A stretch of DNA of 53,638 nucleotides from DAHUYF01 sp052143095 (GCA_052143095.1 JBKQTR010000298.1:1-53638), one strand, 5' to 3'. Numbered from the stretch's first letter, positions 8,072 to 17,037 are shown. A program made the numbers and translations. The notes: generated by a model from the letters alone, not told the origin.

Positions 8072-8890
8072 TCAATCGGCGCTGCCCAGCAGCCTGCCGC
8101 CATCGATCACCATTTCCGCGCCGGTGACGTAGCGCGAGGCGGGCGAGGCGAGGAAAAGCGCCATCCCCTGCATCTCCGAGGTGTCGGCGACCCGGTGCAT
8201 CGGGGTCAAGCGCTGGAACGAGGCCTGGACAGCAGGGTCTTTCATCTGCCCGCCGGCGATGTTGGTGACGAAGGGGCCCGGCGCGATGGCGTTCACCTGG
8301 ATGTTGTACCGCGCCAATTCGAGCGCCGCCTGGCGCACCAGATGCGCCGCCCCGGCCTTGCTCGGCATGTAGGGCGTGCCGACGCCGGGGCTGGGCTTGC
8401 TCGCGGCCACCGAGGTGGTGACGATGATCCTGCCGCCGCCTTGCGGCTTCATGTGGCGCACCGCCGCCTTGATCGTGGCGAAGATCGAGGTCAGGTTGAT
8501 GGCGATCGCGCGATCCCAGTTGGCGGCGTCGATGGCCTCGATCGCGCCCGCGGGATTGCGCCCACCCCCAGCGGCGAGGAAGCCGGGGCAGGGATCGATG
8601 CCGGCATTGGCAAAGACGACGTCGATGCGGCCGTGTTGCGCCGCGGCGGCATCGAAGGCGCGGTTGAGGCCGGCGCCGTCGGTGACGTCGACCGTCTCGC
8701 CCCGGACGTCGCCGCCGGCGCGGCTGAGGCGCGCGATTTCGCGATCGAGCGCCGCGCCATCCTTGTCCATCACGGTGACGCGCGCGCCATTGTCGGCCAT
8801 GGCCTCGGCATAGGCGAGGCCGATGCCGCTGGCGCCGCCGGTGACGATGGCGGCAAGTCCCTTCACCGCGAACAGATCGGCCGCCTTCAT
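8072..8890 (-). CDS. Short-chain dehydrogenase/reductase (tandem copy 2)
   Basis: 272 aa from ATG 8890. The NAD(P) motif TGGASGIG is at residues 17-24, NAG follows in VVFANAG, and the catalytic Ser/Tyr/Lys appear in TTSVAAS and YMPSK. It is a paralogue of the next gene upstream (8901-9722): both contain LVRQAALELA, YNIQVNAIAPGPF and PASRYVTGA. At DNA level 44 consecutive bases (8118-8161) are identical to 8947-8990. The gap to the upstream gene is 10 bases and to the downstream flavoenzyme 25 bases, so all three form one operon. It probably oxidises or reduces a secondary alcohol/ketone pair. Substrate unknown. Confidence 0.88.
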   Translation of the reverse strand: MKAADLFAVKGLAAIVTGGASGIGLAYAEAMADNGARVTVMDKDGAALDREIARLSRAGGDVRGETVDVTDGAGLNRAFDAAAAQHGRIDVVFANAGIDPCPGFLAAGGGRNPAGAIEAIDAANWDRAIAINLTSIFATIKAAVRHMKPQGGGRIIVTTSVAASKPSPGVGTPYMPSKAGAAHLVRQAALELARYNIQVNAIAPGPFVTNIAGGQMKDPAVQASFQRLTPMHRVADTSEMQGMALFLASPASRYVTGAEMVIDGGRLLGSAD

Positions 8891-8900
8891 CGCACGCTCC

Positions 8901-9722
8901 TCAATCGGCCCGGCCCAGCGTGACGCCGCCATCGATGACCATCTGCGCGCCGGTGACGTAGCGCGAGGCGGGCGAGGCGAGGAAAAGCGCGAGGCCCTGG
9001 ATTTCCTCCGGCAGCGCCGCCCGGTGCATGGGAGAGAGCGCGGCGAAAGCGGCGCGCGTCGCCGGCTCGGCCATGCGCGCGCGGTTGATATTGGTGATGA
9101 ACGGCCCCGGCGCGATCGCATTGACCTGGATGTTGTACTTTGCCAATTCGAGCGCGGCCTGGCGCACCAGATGCGCCGCCGCCGCCTTCGCCGCCAGATA
9201 GGGCAGGCCCACCCAGGTCTCGGTCTTCACCGCAGCAATCGAGGTGGTGACGATGATGCGCCCGGAATGGCGCGGCTTCATTTGGCGTGCCGCGGCCTGA
9301 AGGGTGGTGAAGACCGAGGTCAGATTGGTGGCGATGACGCGGTCCCAGAGCTCGTCGGCGATGGTCTCGAGGGCGCCGTCGGGGTTGCGCTCGCCCTGGA
9401 GCGTCAGGAAGCCGGGGCCGGCGGTGATGCCGGCATTGGCGAAGACCACGTCGAGCCGCCCCTCATGCGCGGCCACCGCATCGATCGCGCGCGACAGCGC
9501 CGCGCGATCCCTGACATCGACGAGGACGCCGCGAACCCGGTCGCTGCCCGCCGCGTTGAGCCTCGCCACCGCCTGGTCCAGCGCCGCCGCGTCGATGTCC
9601 ATCACCGTGACGCGCGCGCCGTTATCCGCCATCGCCTCGGCATAGGCAAAGCCGATGCCGCTGGCGCCGCCGGTGACGATCGTCGCGAGCCCGCCGACAT
9701 CGAACAACGCCTCGATCTTCAT
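8901..9722 (-). CDS. Short-chain dehydrogenase/reductase (tandem copy 1)
   Basis: 273 aa, first gene of the minus-strand operon, reading away from the GntR gene. TGGASGIG near residue 17 binds the cofactor, and TTSIAAV with YLAAK gives the catalytic Ser, Tyr and Lys. It differs from its tandem paralogue mainly in the substrate-loop region (NINRARMAEPATRAAFAALS versus NIAGGQMKDPAVQASFQRLT), which suggests divergence of substrate or stereochemistry after duplication. Its start is 77 bases from the divergent regulator start, and the shared intergenic region carries a 10-bp palindrome that is a candidate operator. Confidence 0.88.
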   Translation of the reverse strand: MKIEALFDVGGLATIVTGGASGIGFAYAEAMADNGARVTVMDIDAAALDQAVARLNAAGSDRVRGVLVDVRDRAALSRAIDAVAAHEGRLDVVFANAGITAGPGFLTLQGERNPDGALETIADELWDRVIATNLTSVFTTLQAAARQMKPRHSGRIIVTTSIAAVKTETWVGLPYLAAKAAAAHLVRQAALELAKYNIQVNAIAPGPFITNINRARMAEPATRAAFAALSPMHRAALPEEIQGLALFLASPASRYVTGAQMVIDGGVTLGRAD

Positions 9723-9741
9723 GCGCCTCCCCGGCCGCTCT

Positions 9742-9751
9742 TGTGATCACA
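9742..9751. promoter_or_regulatory. Candidate GntR/FCD operator, TGTGATCACA
   Basis: TGTGATCACA is a perfect 10-bp palindrome in the 77-base divergent region between the SDR operon (start 9722) and the GntR-family gene (start 9800). FCD-type GntR regulators usually bind short perfect palindromes near their own promoter. The surrounding bases (9741-9780) are distinctly A+T-rich for this window, as expected for overlapping promoters. The sequence also resembles half-sites of CRP-type regulators without a spacer. Confidence 0.45.
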
Positions 9752-9799
9752 GATCATAGATAGTACAATCTCTACGTCAAGCTTTCCGGGACCCGCTTC

Positions 9800-10534
9800 A
9801 TGCGTGGATCGACGCCGAGCAGCAATCTTGCGGTGGTTGAGCCCGTTCAACGCGAGACGCTGAACGACCGCGTCTATCGCGCGCTCAGGAAGCTGATCGT
9901 CTCGGGCGGCTTCGCGCCGGGCGTCGCCTTCACCCTGCGCGCGCTCGCGGCGGCGCTGGGGACCAGTGAGATGCCGGTGCGCGACGCCATAAGGCGCTTG
10001 GTGACCGAGGGCGGGCTGGAGATGCTGCCCAGCCGCAAGGTCGCGGTGCCGTTCATCGGCCTCGAGCAATACGAGGAGATCCTGCGCGTCCGCATGTTGC
10101 TGGAAGGCGAGGCGGCGCAGATCGCCGCACGGTCGATCACCGCCGGCGAGCTCCTGGAGATCGAGCGGATCCAGCGCGATCTGCGCGCCGCGAAATCGCC
10201 GACCAAGCAGGATATCGCTGCCGCCAATCAGCAGTTCCACTACGTGATCTATGCCGCCGCGCGCTTGCCGCTGCTGACCGCGATGATCGAGACGCTGTGG
10301 CTGCGCTCCGGACCCACCTTGCACCATCTCCCCATCGAGATCAGCACGCGGGAGATCATCGCGCAGCACGAGCGGGTGCTGGCGGCGCTGCGCGCGCATG
10401 ACGAGGGCGCGGCGCGCGAGGCGATGGTCGCGGATCTCAAAAGAGGCGGCGAGCGCATCCTGGCGGAGCTGCGCAAGCGGGCGCGCGGTGGCTCCCCGCC
10501 TCGGCATGAGCGACCATTCGAGCGCGATACGTGA
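9800..10534 (+). CDS. GntR family transcriptional regulator, FCD subfamily
   Basis: 244 aa. The winged helix spans about residues 18-80 (LNDRVYRALRKLIVSGGFAP, then LRALAAALGTSEMPVRDAIR), and the FCD ligand-binding domain follows (about 90-225) with conserved QQFHYVIYAAA and IIAQHERVLAAL segments whose His/Asp residues normally bind a metal and a carboxylic acid. It is divergent from the SDR/SDR/flavoenzyme operon and upstream of a class II aldolase-like gene, so it is probably the local regulator responding to a carboxylated substrate (inference). Confidence 0.9.
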   Translation: MRGSTPSSNLAVVEPVQRETLNDRVYRALRKLIVSGGFAPGVAFTLRALAAALGTSEMPVRDAIRRLVTEGGLEMLPSRKVAVPFIGLEQYEEILRVRMLLEGEAAQIAARSITAGELLEIERIQRDLRAAKSPTKQDIAAANQQFHYVIYAAARLPLLTAMIETLWLRSGPTLHHLPIEISTREIIAQHERVLAALRAHDEGAAREAMVADLKRGGERILAELRKRARGGSPPRHERPFERDT

Positions 10535-10542
10535 ATGCTGTA

Positions 10543-10556
10543 GTCCCCCGGGGGAC
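10543..10556. promoter_or_regulatory. 14-bp perfect palindrome
   Basis: GTCCCCCGGGGGAC lies in the 94-base gap between the GntR gene and the aldolase-like gene. It could be an operator, or a terminator stem for the regulator gene, although with no loop a hairpin would need to open in the centre. Confidence 0.3.
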
Positions 10557-10628
10557 GGCGAAAATGGGTGCCAACTCGTCCCATCCTGCTTAGGATGCCT
10601 CCGCCCCCTTTCGCGAGGAGCCCGCCCG

Positions 10629-11414
10629 ATGAGCACCCAATCCCAGCTGCTGCGCCTGAAGCCGCTGCGCTCGCGGGTGAGCGAGGCGGAATGGCAGGCG
10701 CGGGTCGATCTCGCCGCGGGATATCGCCTCTGCGACCTCTACGGCATGTCGGACATGATCTACACCCACATTTCCGTGCGGGTGCCCGACGAGCCCAACC
10801 ATTTCCTGCTCAACCCGCATGGGCTGCTGTTCGACGAGGTCACCGCCTCCTCGCTGCTCAAGGTCGACCTCGACGGCAGCGTGATCGAAAAGCCCGAAGG
10901 CCCCTACGGGCTGCACCAGGCCGGCTATGTCATCCACAGCGCGCTCTACCGCGCCCGGCCCGATATCGGTGCGGCGATGCACACCCACACCATCGCCGGC
11001 ATGGCGGTCTCGGCGCTGAAATGCGGGTTGCTGCCGCTGACCCAGACCGCGACGCGCTTCTGCTCGCGCCTGGCCTATCACGATTTCAACGGGCCGGAGC
11101 GCGATCCCAACGAGCGCGATGCGCTCGCCCGCGACCTCGGCGGGATGAACTACATGATCTTGCGCAATCACGGGCTGCTCACCGTCGGCCCGACCATCGC
11201 CGAGGCCTTCACCGCGATGTACGGGCTCGAGCGCTCCTGCCAGGCGCAGGTCGCGGCCATGGCCTGCAACACCGCGCTCAACGAGATGGCTGAGGACGTC
11301 GTCGAGAAATCGATCGGGATGTACGACCCCGCGGTGATCCGCCGCTACGGCCTGCTGGAATGGCCGGGGCTGCTGCGCAAGCTGGAGCGGCGCGACCCGT
11401 CCTTCCGCGACTGA
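10629..11414 (+). CDS. Class II aldolase/adducin family protein
   Basis: 261 aa from ATG 10629; the open frame extends upstream into the regulator gene but GAGGAG precedes this ATG. The Zn-binding histidines are in AMHTHTIAG (near residue 120) and RNHGLLTVG (near 180). The ISVRVPDEPNHFLLNPHG region is typical of the adducin-like branch rather than of fuculose-phosphate aldolase, so a lyase or decarboxylase acting on a hydroxy acid is as likely as a sugar aldolase. It lies downstream of the GntR regulator and converges on the old yellow enzyme gene with one base between stops. Confidence 0.85.
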   Translation: MSTQSQLLRLKPLRSRVSEAEWQARVDLAAGYRLCDLYGMSDMIYTHISVRVPDEPNHFLLNPHGLLFDEVTASSLLKVDLDGSVIEKPEGPYGLHQAGYVIHSALYRARPDIGAAMHTHTIAGMAVSALKCGLLPLTQTATRFCSRLAYHDFNGPERDPNERDALARDLGGMNYMILRNHGLLTVGPTIAEAFTAMYGLERSCQAQVAAMACNTALNEMAEDVVEKSIGMYDPAVIRRYGLLEWPGLLRKLERRDPSFRD

Positions 11415-11415
11415 C

Positions 11416-12567
11416 TTATTTCGCGGCGCGGTAGGTCGAGGGGACGATGCCCTTGACCGCGGCGGCGCGCTTCGACAGCCAGTAGCTGTAGGGCGGCGGC
11501 ACCAGCTCGAAGCGCTGGTCGACGCCGAGCTTCTGCGCCGCATCCATCGGCCAGTTCGGGTTGTAGAGGATCTCGCGGGCGAGCGCGATGAGATCGGCCT
11601 GGCCCTGCTGCAGGATCTGCTCGGCCTGGTCGGCATGGATGATGAGGCCGACGGCCATGCTCATGATCTCCGCCTCGCGGCGCAGCCGCTCGGCATAGGG
11701 CACCTGATAGCCATAGCCCACCGGCCCCGCGCTCACCACCGGGCGGCCAAGCATGCCGCCGGAGCTGCAATCGATGACGTCGACGCCTTTGGGCTTGACC
11801 AGGCGGGCGAGCGCCACGCTCTCCGCCGGGCCCCAGCCGGCATCGTCCTCGACCGAGAGGCGCAGGAAGAGCGGCTTGTGCAGCGGCCACCGGCCGCGCA
11901 CCGCTTCCACCACCTCGAGGGCAAAGCGCATGCGGTTCTGCTCCGAGCCGCCATAGGAATCGGCGCGCTGATTGGCGAGCGGCGACAGGAACTGGTGGAC
12001 GAGATAGCCATGGGCGCCGTGGATCTCGAGCACCTCGAAGCCGGCGGCATCGGCGCGCCGCGCCGCCTCGCCCCAGGCTTCCACCACCTGGCCGACTTCG
12101 TTGGTGCCCAGCGCGCGCGGCGGCGGCTCGCCCGCGCCGGCCGAGATCGGGCTCGGGCCGATGAACTCCCAGCCCTCCCAATCCTCGATCTCGGGCGAGG
12201 GCTGGAGCGGCCTGCCGCCCTCCCAGGGGCGCTCGAGGCGCGCGCGGCGGCCGGCATGGCCGAGCTGGATGCCGGGCACCGCGCCGTGGCTGCGGATGAA
12301 ATCGGCGATCGGGCGGAAATGCGCGATGAAGGCGTCATCCCACAGGCCGAGATCGCCGATGGTGCCGCAACCGCAGCGCTCGACCTTGGTGGATTCGATG
12401 AACACCAGCCCGGCGCCGCCGGCGGCAAAGCGTCCGGCATTCATCAGATGCCAGGAGGTGGGAAAGCCGCGGACCCCGGAATATTGGTGCATCGGCGCCA
12501 CCACCACCCGGTTCTTCAGCACGGTGTCGCGCAGCGCCAGCGGCGAGAACAGGATCGGTCCGGGCAT
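11416..12567 (-). CDS. Old yellow enzyme family NADH:flavin oxidoreductase (YqjM-like)
   Basis: 383 aa TIM-barrel flavoenzyme. EIHGAHGYLVHQFLSP (181-196) supplies the substrate-binding pair H183 and H186, QLGHAGRRA (101-109) is the FMN-side motif, and NQRADSYGGS (199-208) is family-typical. CGCG at 65-68 is unusual. Members reduce activated C=C bonds of enones or act on cyclic enoyl compounds. It is divergent from the metallo-hydrolase/SDR/quinone reductase operon across 81 bases, a combination consistent with catabolism of an alicyclic ketone or acid (inference). Confidence 0.9.
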   Translation of the reverse strand: MPGPILFSPLALRDTVLKNRVVVAPMHQYSGVRGFPTSWHLMNAGRFAAGGAGLVFIESTKVERCGCGTIGDLGLWDDAFIAHFRPIADFIRSHGAVPGIQLGHAGRRARLERPWEGGRPLQPSPEIEDWEGWEFIGPSPISAGAGEPPPRALGTNEVGQVVEAWGEAARRADAAGFEVLEIHGAHGYLVHQFLSPLANQRADSYGGSEQNRMRFALEVVEAVRGRWPLHKPLFLRLSVEDDAGWGPAESVALARLVKPKGVDVIDCSSGGMLGRPVVSAGPVGYGYQVPYAERLRREAEIMSMAVGLIIHADQAEQILQQGQADLIALAREILYNPNWPMDAAQKLGVDQRFELVPPPYSYWLSKRAAAVKGIVPSTYRAAK

Positions 12568-12648
12568 CGTGCTCCTCCCTCTCCATCACTACATCGCCGC
12601 GGCGCAGTGGTACAGTGGCACGACACCAAGCCAAGGGAGGGGCGTCCC

Positions 12649-13527
12649 ATGACACATGTCACGATCGGCGCGGCGAGCCTGACCCGGATCGAGGAGATGT
12701 ACGAGGCGCATTGGGATGCGCTAGGCTTCTTCCCGGATTGGCGCAAGCGGCTCGTCGAGGAGCATCTCGGCTGGATGGTGCCGAACCATTACGATCCCGC
12801 CAGCGACAGCCTCAAGCTCAGCATCCACAGCTGGCTCATCCGGCTGGGCGGCCGCACCATGCTCGTCGATACCTGCGTCGGCAACCACAAGCCGCGGCCG
12901 ACGCGGCCGAAATGGCATCTGATGGAATCGCGCTACCTGCAGCGCCTGGCCGAGGCGGGCGTGCGGCCCGAAGAGGTCGATCTCGTGATGTGCACGCATC
13001 TCCACGCCGATCACGTCGGCTGGAACACGCGGCTCGACAACGGCCGCTGGGTTCCGACATTTCCCAACGCGCGCTACGTCTTCAGCAAGGCCGATTACGA
13101 CCATTATCTCGCACTCGACCGCGACCCCAGGCTAGGCCCGGCCAATCACGGCTCGTTCCGCGACAGCGTCCTGCCGGTGGTCGAGGCCGGCCTCGCGCAG
13201 ATGGTGACCGGCGCGCACGCCATCGACGAGCATCTGTCGCTGACGCCGGCGCCCGGCCACACGCCGGGCACGGTGGTGGTGACGCTCGCCTCCAAGGGCG
13301 ATAGCGGGCTGCTCTGCGGCGACGTGCTGCATCACGCGATCCAGGTCTACCACCCGCGCTGGAACAGCTTCGTCTGCGCCGATGCCGAGGCCGCGCGCAA
13401 GAGCCGGCGCGAGGTGCTGGAGCGCTGCAGCGGCTCCGGCGCGCTGCTGCTGCCGACGCATTTCGGCGCGCCCTTCACCTGCCATATCGAGGCCAAGGGC
13501 GACGGCTTCGTGCCGCGCTTCGCGTGA
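12649..13527 (+). CDS. MBL-fold metallo-hydrolase
   Basis: 292 aa from ATG 12649, preceded by AGGGAGG. The metal motif CTHLHADHVGW places H117, H119, D121 and H122; APGHTPGTVV carries the third-site His, and GDVLHH supplies the bridging Asp. It resembles the hydrolase branch that includes lactonases and organophosphate-hydrolase-like proteins. The stop overlaps the GTG start of the next SDR by 4 bases (GTGA), so the two are translationally coupled and likely act in one pathway, for example opening a lactone or hydrolysing a thioester. Confidence 0.85.
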   Translation: MTHVTIGAASLTRIEEMYEAHWDALGFFPDWRKRLVEEHLGWMVPNHYDPASDSLKLSIHSWLIRLGGRTMLVDTCVGNHKPRPTRPKWHLMESRYLQRLAEAGVRPEEVDLVMCTHLHADHVGWNTRLDNGRWVPTFPNARYVFSKADYDHYLALDRDPRLGPANHGSFRDSVLPVVEAGLAQMVTGAHAIDEHLSLTPAPGHTPGTVVVTLASKGDSGLLCGDVLHHAIQVYHPRWNSFVCADAEAARKSRREVLERCSGSGALLLPTHFGAPFTCHIEAKGDGFVPRFA

Positions 13528-14300
13528 CGGCGATGCGCGGGCTCGCGGGCAAGGTCGCGCTGGTGACCGGTGCGGCCGGCGGGATCGGGCAGGCGATCTG
13601 CCGCCGCTTTCTCGAGGAACGCGCGGCGGTGGCGGCGCTCGATATCAGCGCCGAGGGCCTCGCGCGGCTCGAGGGCGAGCTCGGCGGCGGCGAAGCGAGA
13701 CTGCTGCCGGTCACGGCCGACATCACCGACCATGGCGCGGTGGCGGCGGCGGTCGCGGAGGTCGCAAACCGGCTCGGCCGGATCGACATCCTGGTCAACA
13801 ATGCCGGCTGGGACGCGCCGCGGCAGTTCCTCGACACCACGCCGGAATTCTGGAGCAAGGTGATCGCCATCAATCTGGTGGGCCCGTTGAACCTCCACCA
13901 TGCGGTGCTGCCGCTGATGGTCGCGGCCGGCGGCGGCGCGGTGGTCAACATCGCGTCGGACGCCGGCCGGGTCGGCTCCTCGGGCGAGTCCGTCTATTCC
14001 GCCTGCAAGGGCGGCATCATCGCCTTCACCAAGACGCTGGCGCGCGAATGTGCCGGCCACGGCATCCGGCTCAACGCCGTCTGCCCCGGCCCCACCGACA
14101 CGCCGCTGCTGCGCTCCTTCCTCGAGGAGGGCGCCTATGGGCAGAAGCTCTTCGAGGGGCTGAAGCGCGCGATCCCGCTGAAGCGGCTCGGCCGGCCCGA
14201 GGATCTCCCGGGCATCGTCGCCTTCCTCGCCAGCGAGGATGCCGGCTTCATCACCGGCGAGGTGATCAGCGTCTCCGGCGGGCTGACGATGCATGGTTGA
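13524..14300 (+). CDS. BadH-like SDR (2-hydroxycyclohexanecarboxyl-CoA dehydrogenase type)
   Basis: 258 aa with a GTG start overlapping the previous stop; an ATG three codons in (13533) is the alternative. TGAAGGIG near the N-terminus, NNAGWD, NIASDAGRVGSSGE with YSACK, VCPGPTDTPLL and a C-terminal ISVSGGLTM motif closely match BadH of benzoate/cyclohexanecarboxylate degraders as I recall it. BadH oxidises 2-hydroxycyclohexane-1-carboxyl-CoA to the ketone. No other bad genes are present, so the actual substrate may be a related cyclic beta-hydroxyacyl-CoA. Confidence 0.8.
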   Translation: MTAMRGLAGKVALVTGAAGGIGQAICRRFLEERAAVAALDISAEGLARLEGELGGGEARLLPVTADITDHGAVAAAVAEVANRLGRIDILVNNAGWDAPRQFLDTTPEFWSKVIAINLVGPLNLHHAVLPLMVAAGGGAVVNIASDAGRVGSSGESVYSACKGGIIAFTKTLARECAGHGIRLNAVCPGPTDTPLLRSFLEEGAYGQKLFEGLKRAIPLKRLGRPEDLPGIVAFLASEDAGFITGEVISVSGGLTMHG

Positions 14301-14306
14301 GACACG

Positions 14307-15293
14307 ATGAAGGCCGTTTGGTACGACCGGCAGGGACCCGCTGCCGAGGTGCTGCAGCTTGGCGACCTGCCGACGCCGGAAGCCGGGCCCGGCCAGGTTC
14401 GGGTGCGCCTCCGCGCCTCGGGCGTCAACCCCGCCGATTGCAACCGCCGCGCCGGGCGCGGCTTTGCGCAGGATTTTCCCCGCATCATCCCGAACAGCGA
14501 CGGCGCCGGCGTGGTCGATGCGGTCGGCGACGGCGTCGATCCCGCCTGGCTCGGCAAGCGCGTCTGGCTCTATAACGGCCAGCGCGGCCGCGCCTTCGGC
14601 ACCGCCGCGCAATGGATCGCGCTCGCCGCCGATCTGGTCACGGCGCTCCCCGACGATGTCGATTTCGCCGCCGGCGCCACGCTGGGCATTCCCTGCATGA
14701 CGGCGCATCGCTGCGTCTTTCTCGCGGGGCCAGTGCAGGGACGCACCCTGCTGGTCACCGGCGGCGCCGGCGCGGTCGGGCATTACGCCATCCAGCTCGC
14801 GCGCTGGGCAGGCGCGCGCGTCATCGCCACGGTGAGCAGCGCGGCGAAGGCGGAGCATGCAAGCGCGGCGGGCGCCGAGCATGTCGTCGACTACAAGACC
14901 GAGGACGTGGCGGCGCGGGTGCTGGCGCTCACCGCCGGCGCCGGCGTCGATCACGTGGTCGAGGTCGAGTTCGGCGGCAACCTCGCCGCGACGCTGCGGT
15001 TGGTGCGCAACAATGGCAGCGTCGCCGCTTATGCCTCGACCGGCGAGCGCAATCCTGTCGTGCCGTTCTACGATCTCATGCGCCGCAATCTCTCGCTCCA
15101 TGCGGTGATGCTGCCGACCACGCCGCTCGAGGCGCGCCATCGCGCGCAATCCGACATCGCGCGCTGGCTCGCCGCCGGCCCGCGCTTGCTGACGGTGGCG
15201 GAGCGCTTCCCGCTCGAAGAGACGGCGCGCGCCCATGAGGCGGTCGAGCGCGGCGGCAAACGCGGCACGGTGGTGGTCGAGATCGCGCCATGA
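14307..15293 (+). CDS. Zeta-crystallin-type NADPH:quinone reductase
   Basis: 328 aa zinc-independent medium-chain dehydrogenase. The N-terminal GroES-like half runs to about 125. The Rossmann motif LLVTGGAGAVGHYAIQLA sits near 145-162, followed by AAGAEHVVDYKTEDV. No catalytic-zinc cysteine pattern is seen. It starts 6 bases after the BadH-like gene and completes the metallo-hydrolase/SDR/reductase operon. It would reduce quinones or enones with NADPH. It ends 19 bases before the convergent antiporter stop. Confidence 0.88.
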   Translation: MKAVWYDRQGPAAEVLQLGDLPTPEAGPGQVRVRLRASGVNPADCNRRAGRGFAQDFPRIIPNSDGAGVVDAVGDGVDPAWLGKRVWLYNGQRGRAFGTAAQWIALAADLVTALPDDVDFAAGATLGIPCMTAHRCVFLAGPVQGRTLLVTGGAGAVGHYAIQLARWAGARVIATVSSAAKAEHASAAGAEHVVDYKTEDVAARVLALTAGAGVDHVVEVEFGGNLAATLRLVRNNGSVAAYASTGERNPVVPFYDLMRRNLSLHAVMLPTTPLEARHRAQSDIARWLAAGPRLLTVAERFPLEETARAHEAVERGGKRGTVVVEIAP

Positions 15294-15312
15294 GCGCGCG
15301 CGCCTCGATGGC

Positions 15313-16917
15313 TCACTCCTCGGCGCGCACATTGGTGAGATGCGCGTCGCGCAAATCGAGCTCGCGCTCGATCCGGCGCCGCGCCTCGTCCTTCAGCTGA
15401 CCGCGGCGATAAAGCTCGTTGATGACCTGCCGCTCGGCGTCGATCAGCAGGAACGCGATCTCGTCGTGGCGGTCCATGAGCTTTTTATGGGCGGCGTCGC
15501 CGTCGCCGCGGTTTTCGACATGCTTGAGGCGGTCGCGCTGTTGCGCGCGGAGCGGCCGGACGAACTCGTCCGCAAGCTGGCGCTCCGCCGTGAGCTGGTC
15601 GAGCCGCGTGATCGCCGCCTCGATCGCCTGCCGCCGCGCGACGAATTCCTCGGCCCTGTCGGCGTGGCGCTCGCGGCGCCCCGCATTGGCGAGGCCGAGC
15701 GCGCGGATCACCGGCGGCAGCATCAATCCTTGGCCGACCAGCGTCACCAGGATGACGGCGAAGGTGAGGAAGAGAATGAGATCGCGGTCGGGAAATGACT
15801 CGGCGCTCTCGGTCGTGTAGGGGATCGCAAGCGCCGCGGCGAGCGTGACGATGCCGCGCACGCCGGTGAAGGCCAGCGCGAACGGCCACTGCCAGGGCGG
15901 CGACGGGTCCTTGCGCCGCACTGCGGGAATGAGCCAGCGGGGAAGATAGGTTGCGGGATACATCCAGACGAAGCGCGCGACGATCACCACGGCGCTGACG
16001 ACGGTGGCGGCGACGGCGAGCTCGGACAGCGAATAACCCCGCATGCCGCCAATCAGCGTGCGCGCCTGCAGGCCGGTGATGAGGAACACCATGCCTTCGA
16101 TCACGTAAATCAGAAAATCCCAAAAGAAGATACCCTGAAGCCGCGTCGCGGCGCTGATCAGGCGGAGCCCGTTCCAACTCATGTAGAGCCCGGCGGTCAC
16201 GGTGGCGAGCACGCCGGAGCCGCCGAGATGCACGGGCGGCCAATAGGCGACGAACGGCGTCAGCACCGAGAGAATGATCTCGACGCGCGGATCCTGAACC
16301 CAGCGCCGCAGGCGCAACATCACCCAGCCGACGCCGACGCCCCAGAGAATCTCGCCGGCGATGATGGCGACAAACATGCCGAGGGCGTGGCCCAGCGAAA
16401 ATGTACCGAGGCTCACCGCGGCTACGGCGAAGCGGTAAAGGATGAGCGCGGTGGCATCATTCGCCAGCCCCTCGCCTTCGAGGATGACGACGATGCGCCG
16501 GGGAAGCTGCATGCGGCGCGCGATGGAGAGCGGCGCCAAGGCATCCGGCGGCGAGACGATGGCGCCGAGGACAAAGCCCACCTGCCACGAGAGGCCCAGC
16601 AGGTAATGGATCGCCGCGGCGACAGCGACCGTCGTGAACACCACGCAGCCCACGGCGAGCAGCGAAATCGGCCGCAGGTTGAAGCGGAACTCGCGCCAGC
16701 TCATCGCCACCGCGGCCGAATAGACAATCGGCGGGAGCACGATGAGCAGGACGAATTCCGGGGCGAGCTCCAGCCGCGGCAGGCCCGGGACGAGCGCCAG
16801 CACGACACCGGTGATCACCAGGAGAATGGCCGGAGGAATCTTCAGCCGTGCCGCGACCACCGCAACCGCCGCGATGACGCTCAGCAGAAGCACCAGGATC
16901 TGGATCGTCGGCAGCAT
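15313..16917 (-). CDS. CPA1-family Na+/H+ antiporter
   Basis: 534 aa with about twelve hydrophobic segments in the first 410 residues and a charged, helical cytoplasmic tail (about 415-534, rich in Arg, Glu and Asp). GAIVSPPDALAPLS and the EGEGLANDATALILY motif contain the ND ion-binding pair of NhaP/CPA1 exchangers, and TGVRGIVTLAAALAIP is the conserved late helix. It would exchange cytoplasmic Na+ or K+ for H+ to control pH. It converges with the quinone reductase and lies 120 bases downstream of the deacetylase gene on the same strand. Confidence 0.92.
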   Translation of the reverse strand: MLPTIQILVLLLSVIAAVAVVAARLKIPPAILLVITGVVLALVPGLPRLELAPEFVLLIVLPPIVYSAAVAMSWREFRFNLRPISLLAVGCVVFTTVAVAAAIHYLLGLSWQVGFVLGAIVSPPDALAPLSIARRMQLPRRIVVILEGEGLANDATALILYRFAVAAVSLGTFSLGHALGMFVAIIAGEILWGVGVGWVMLRLRRWVQDPRVEIILSVLTPFVAYWPPVHLGGSGVLATVTAGLYMSWNGLRLISAATRLQGIFFWDFLIYVIEGMVFLITGLQARTLIGGMRGYSLSELAVAATVVSAVVIVARFVWMYPATYLPRWLIPAVRRKDPSPPWQWPFALAFTGVRGIVTLAAALAIPYTTESAESFPDRDLILFLTFAVILVTLVGQGLMLPPVIRALGLANAGRRERHADRAEEFVARRQAIEAAITRLDQLTAERQLADEFVRPLRAQQRDRLKHVENRGDGDAAHKKLMDRHDEIAFLLIDAERQVINELYRRGQLKDEARRRIERELDLRDAHLTNVRAEE

Positions 16918-17037
16918 CAGCGGCCCGGTCGCAGCAGCGCGATCATTCGCGCTTGATAGAGGACATCAGACCATCGGAACGGTGCCGTCATCAATGATAG
17001 ACTCGCCCGCGGGCGCGGTAGCGCTCCCCTTCGTCGC

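Noticed and set aside
5629..8127. 832-codon plus-strand open frame
   Set aside because: It spans two unrelated minus-strand genes and their intergenic region, with biased composition typical of antisense frames in codon-biased genes.
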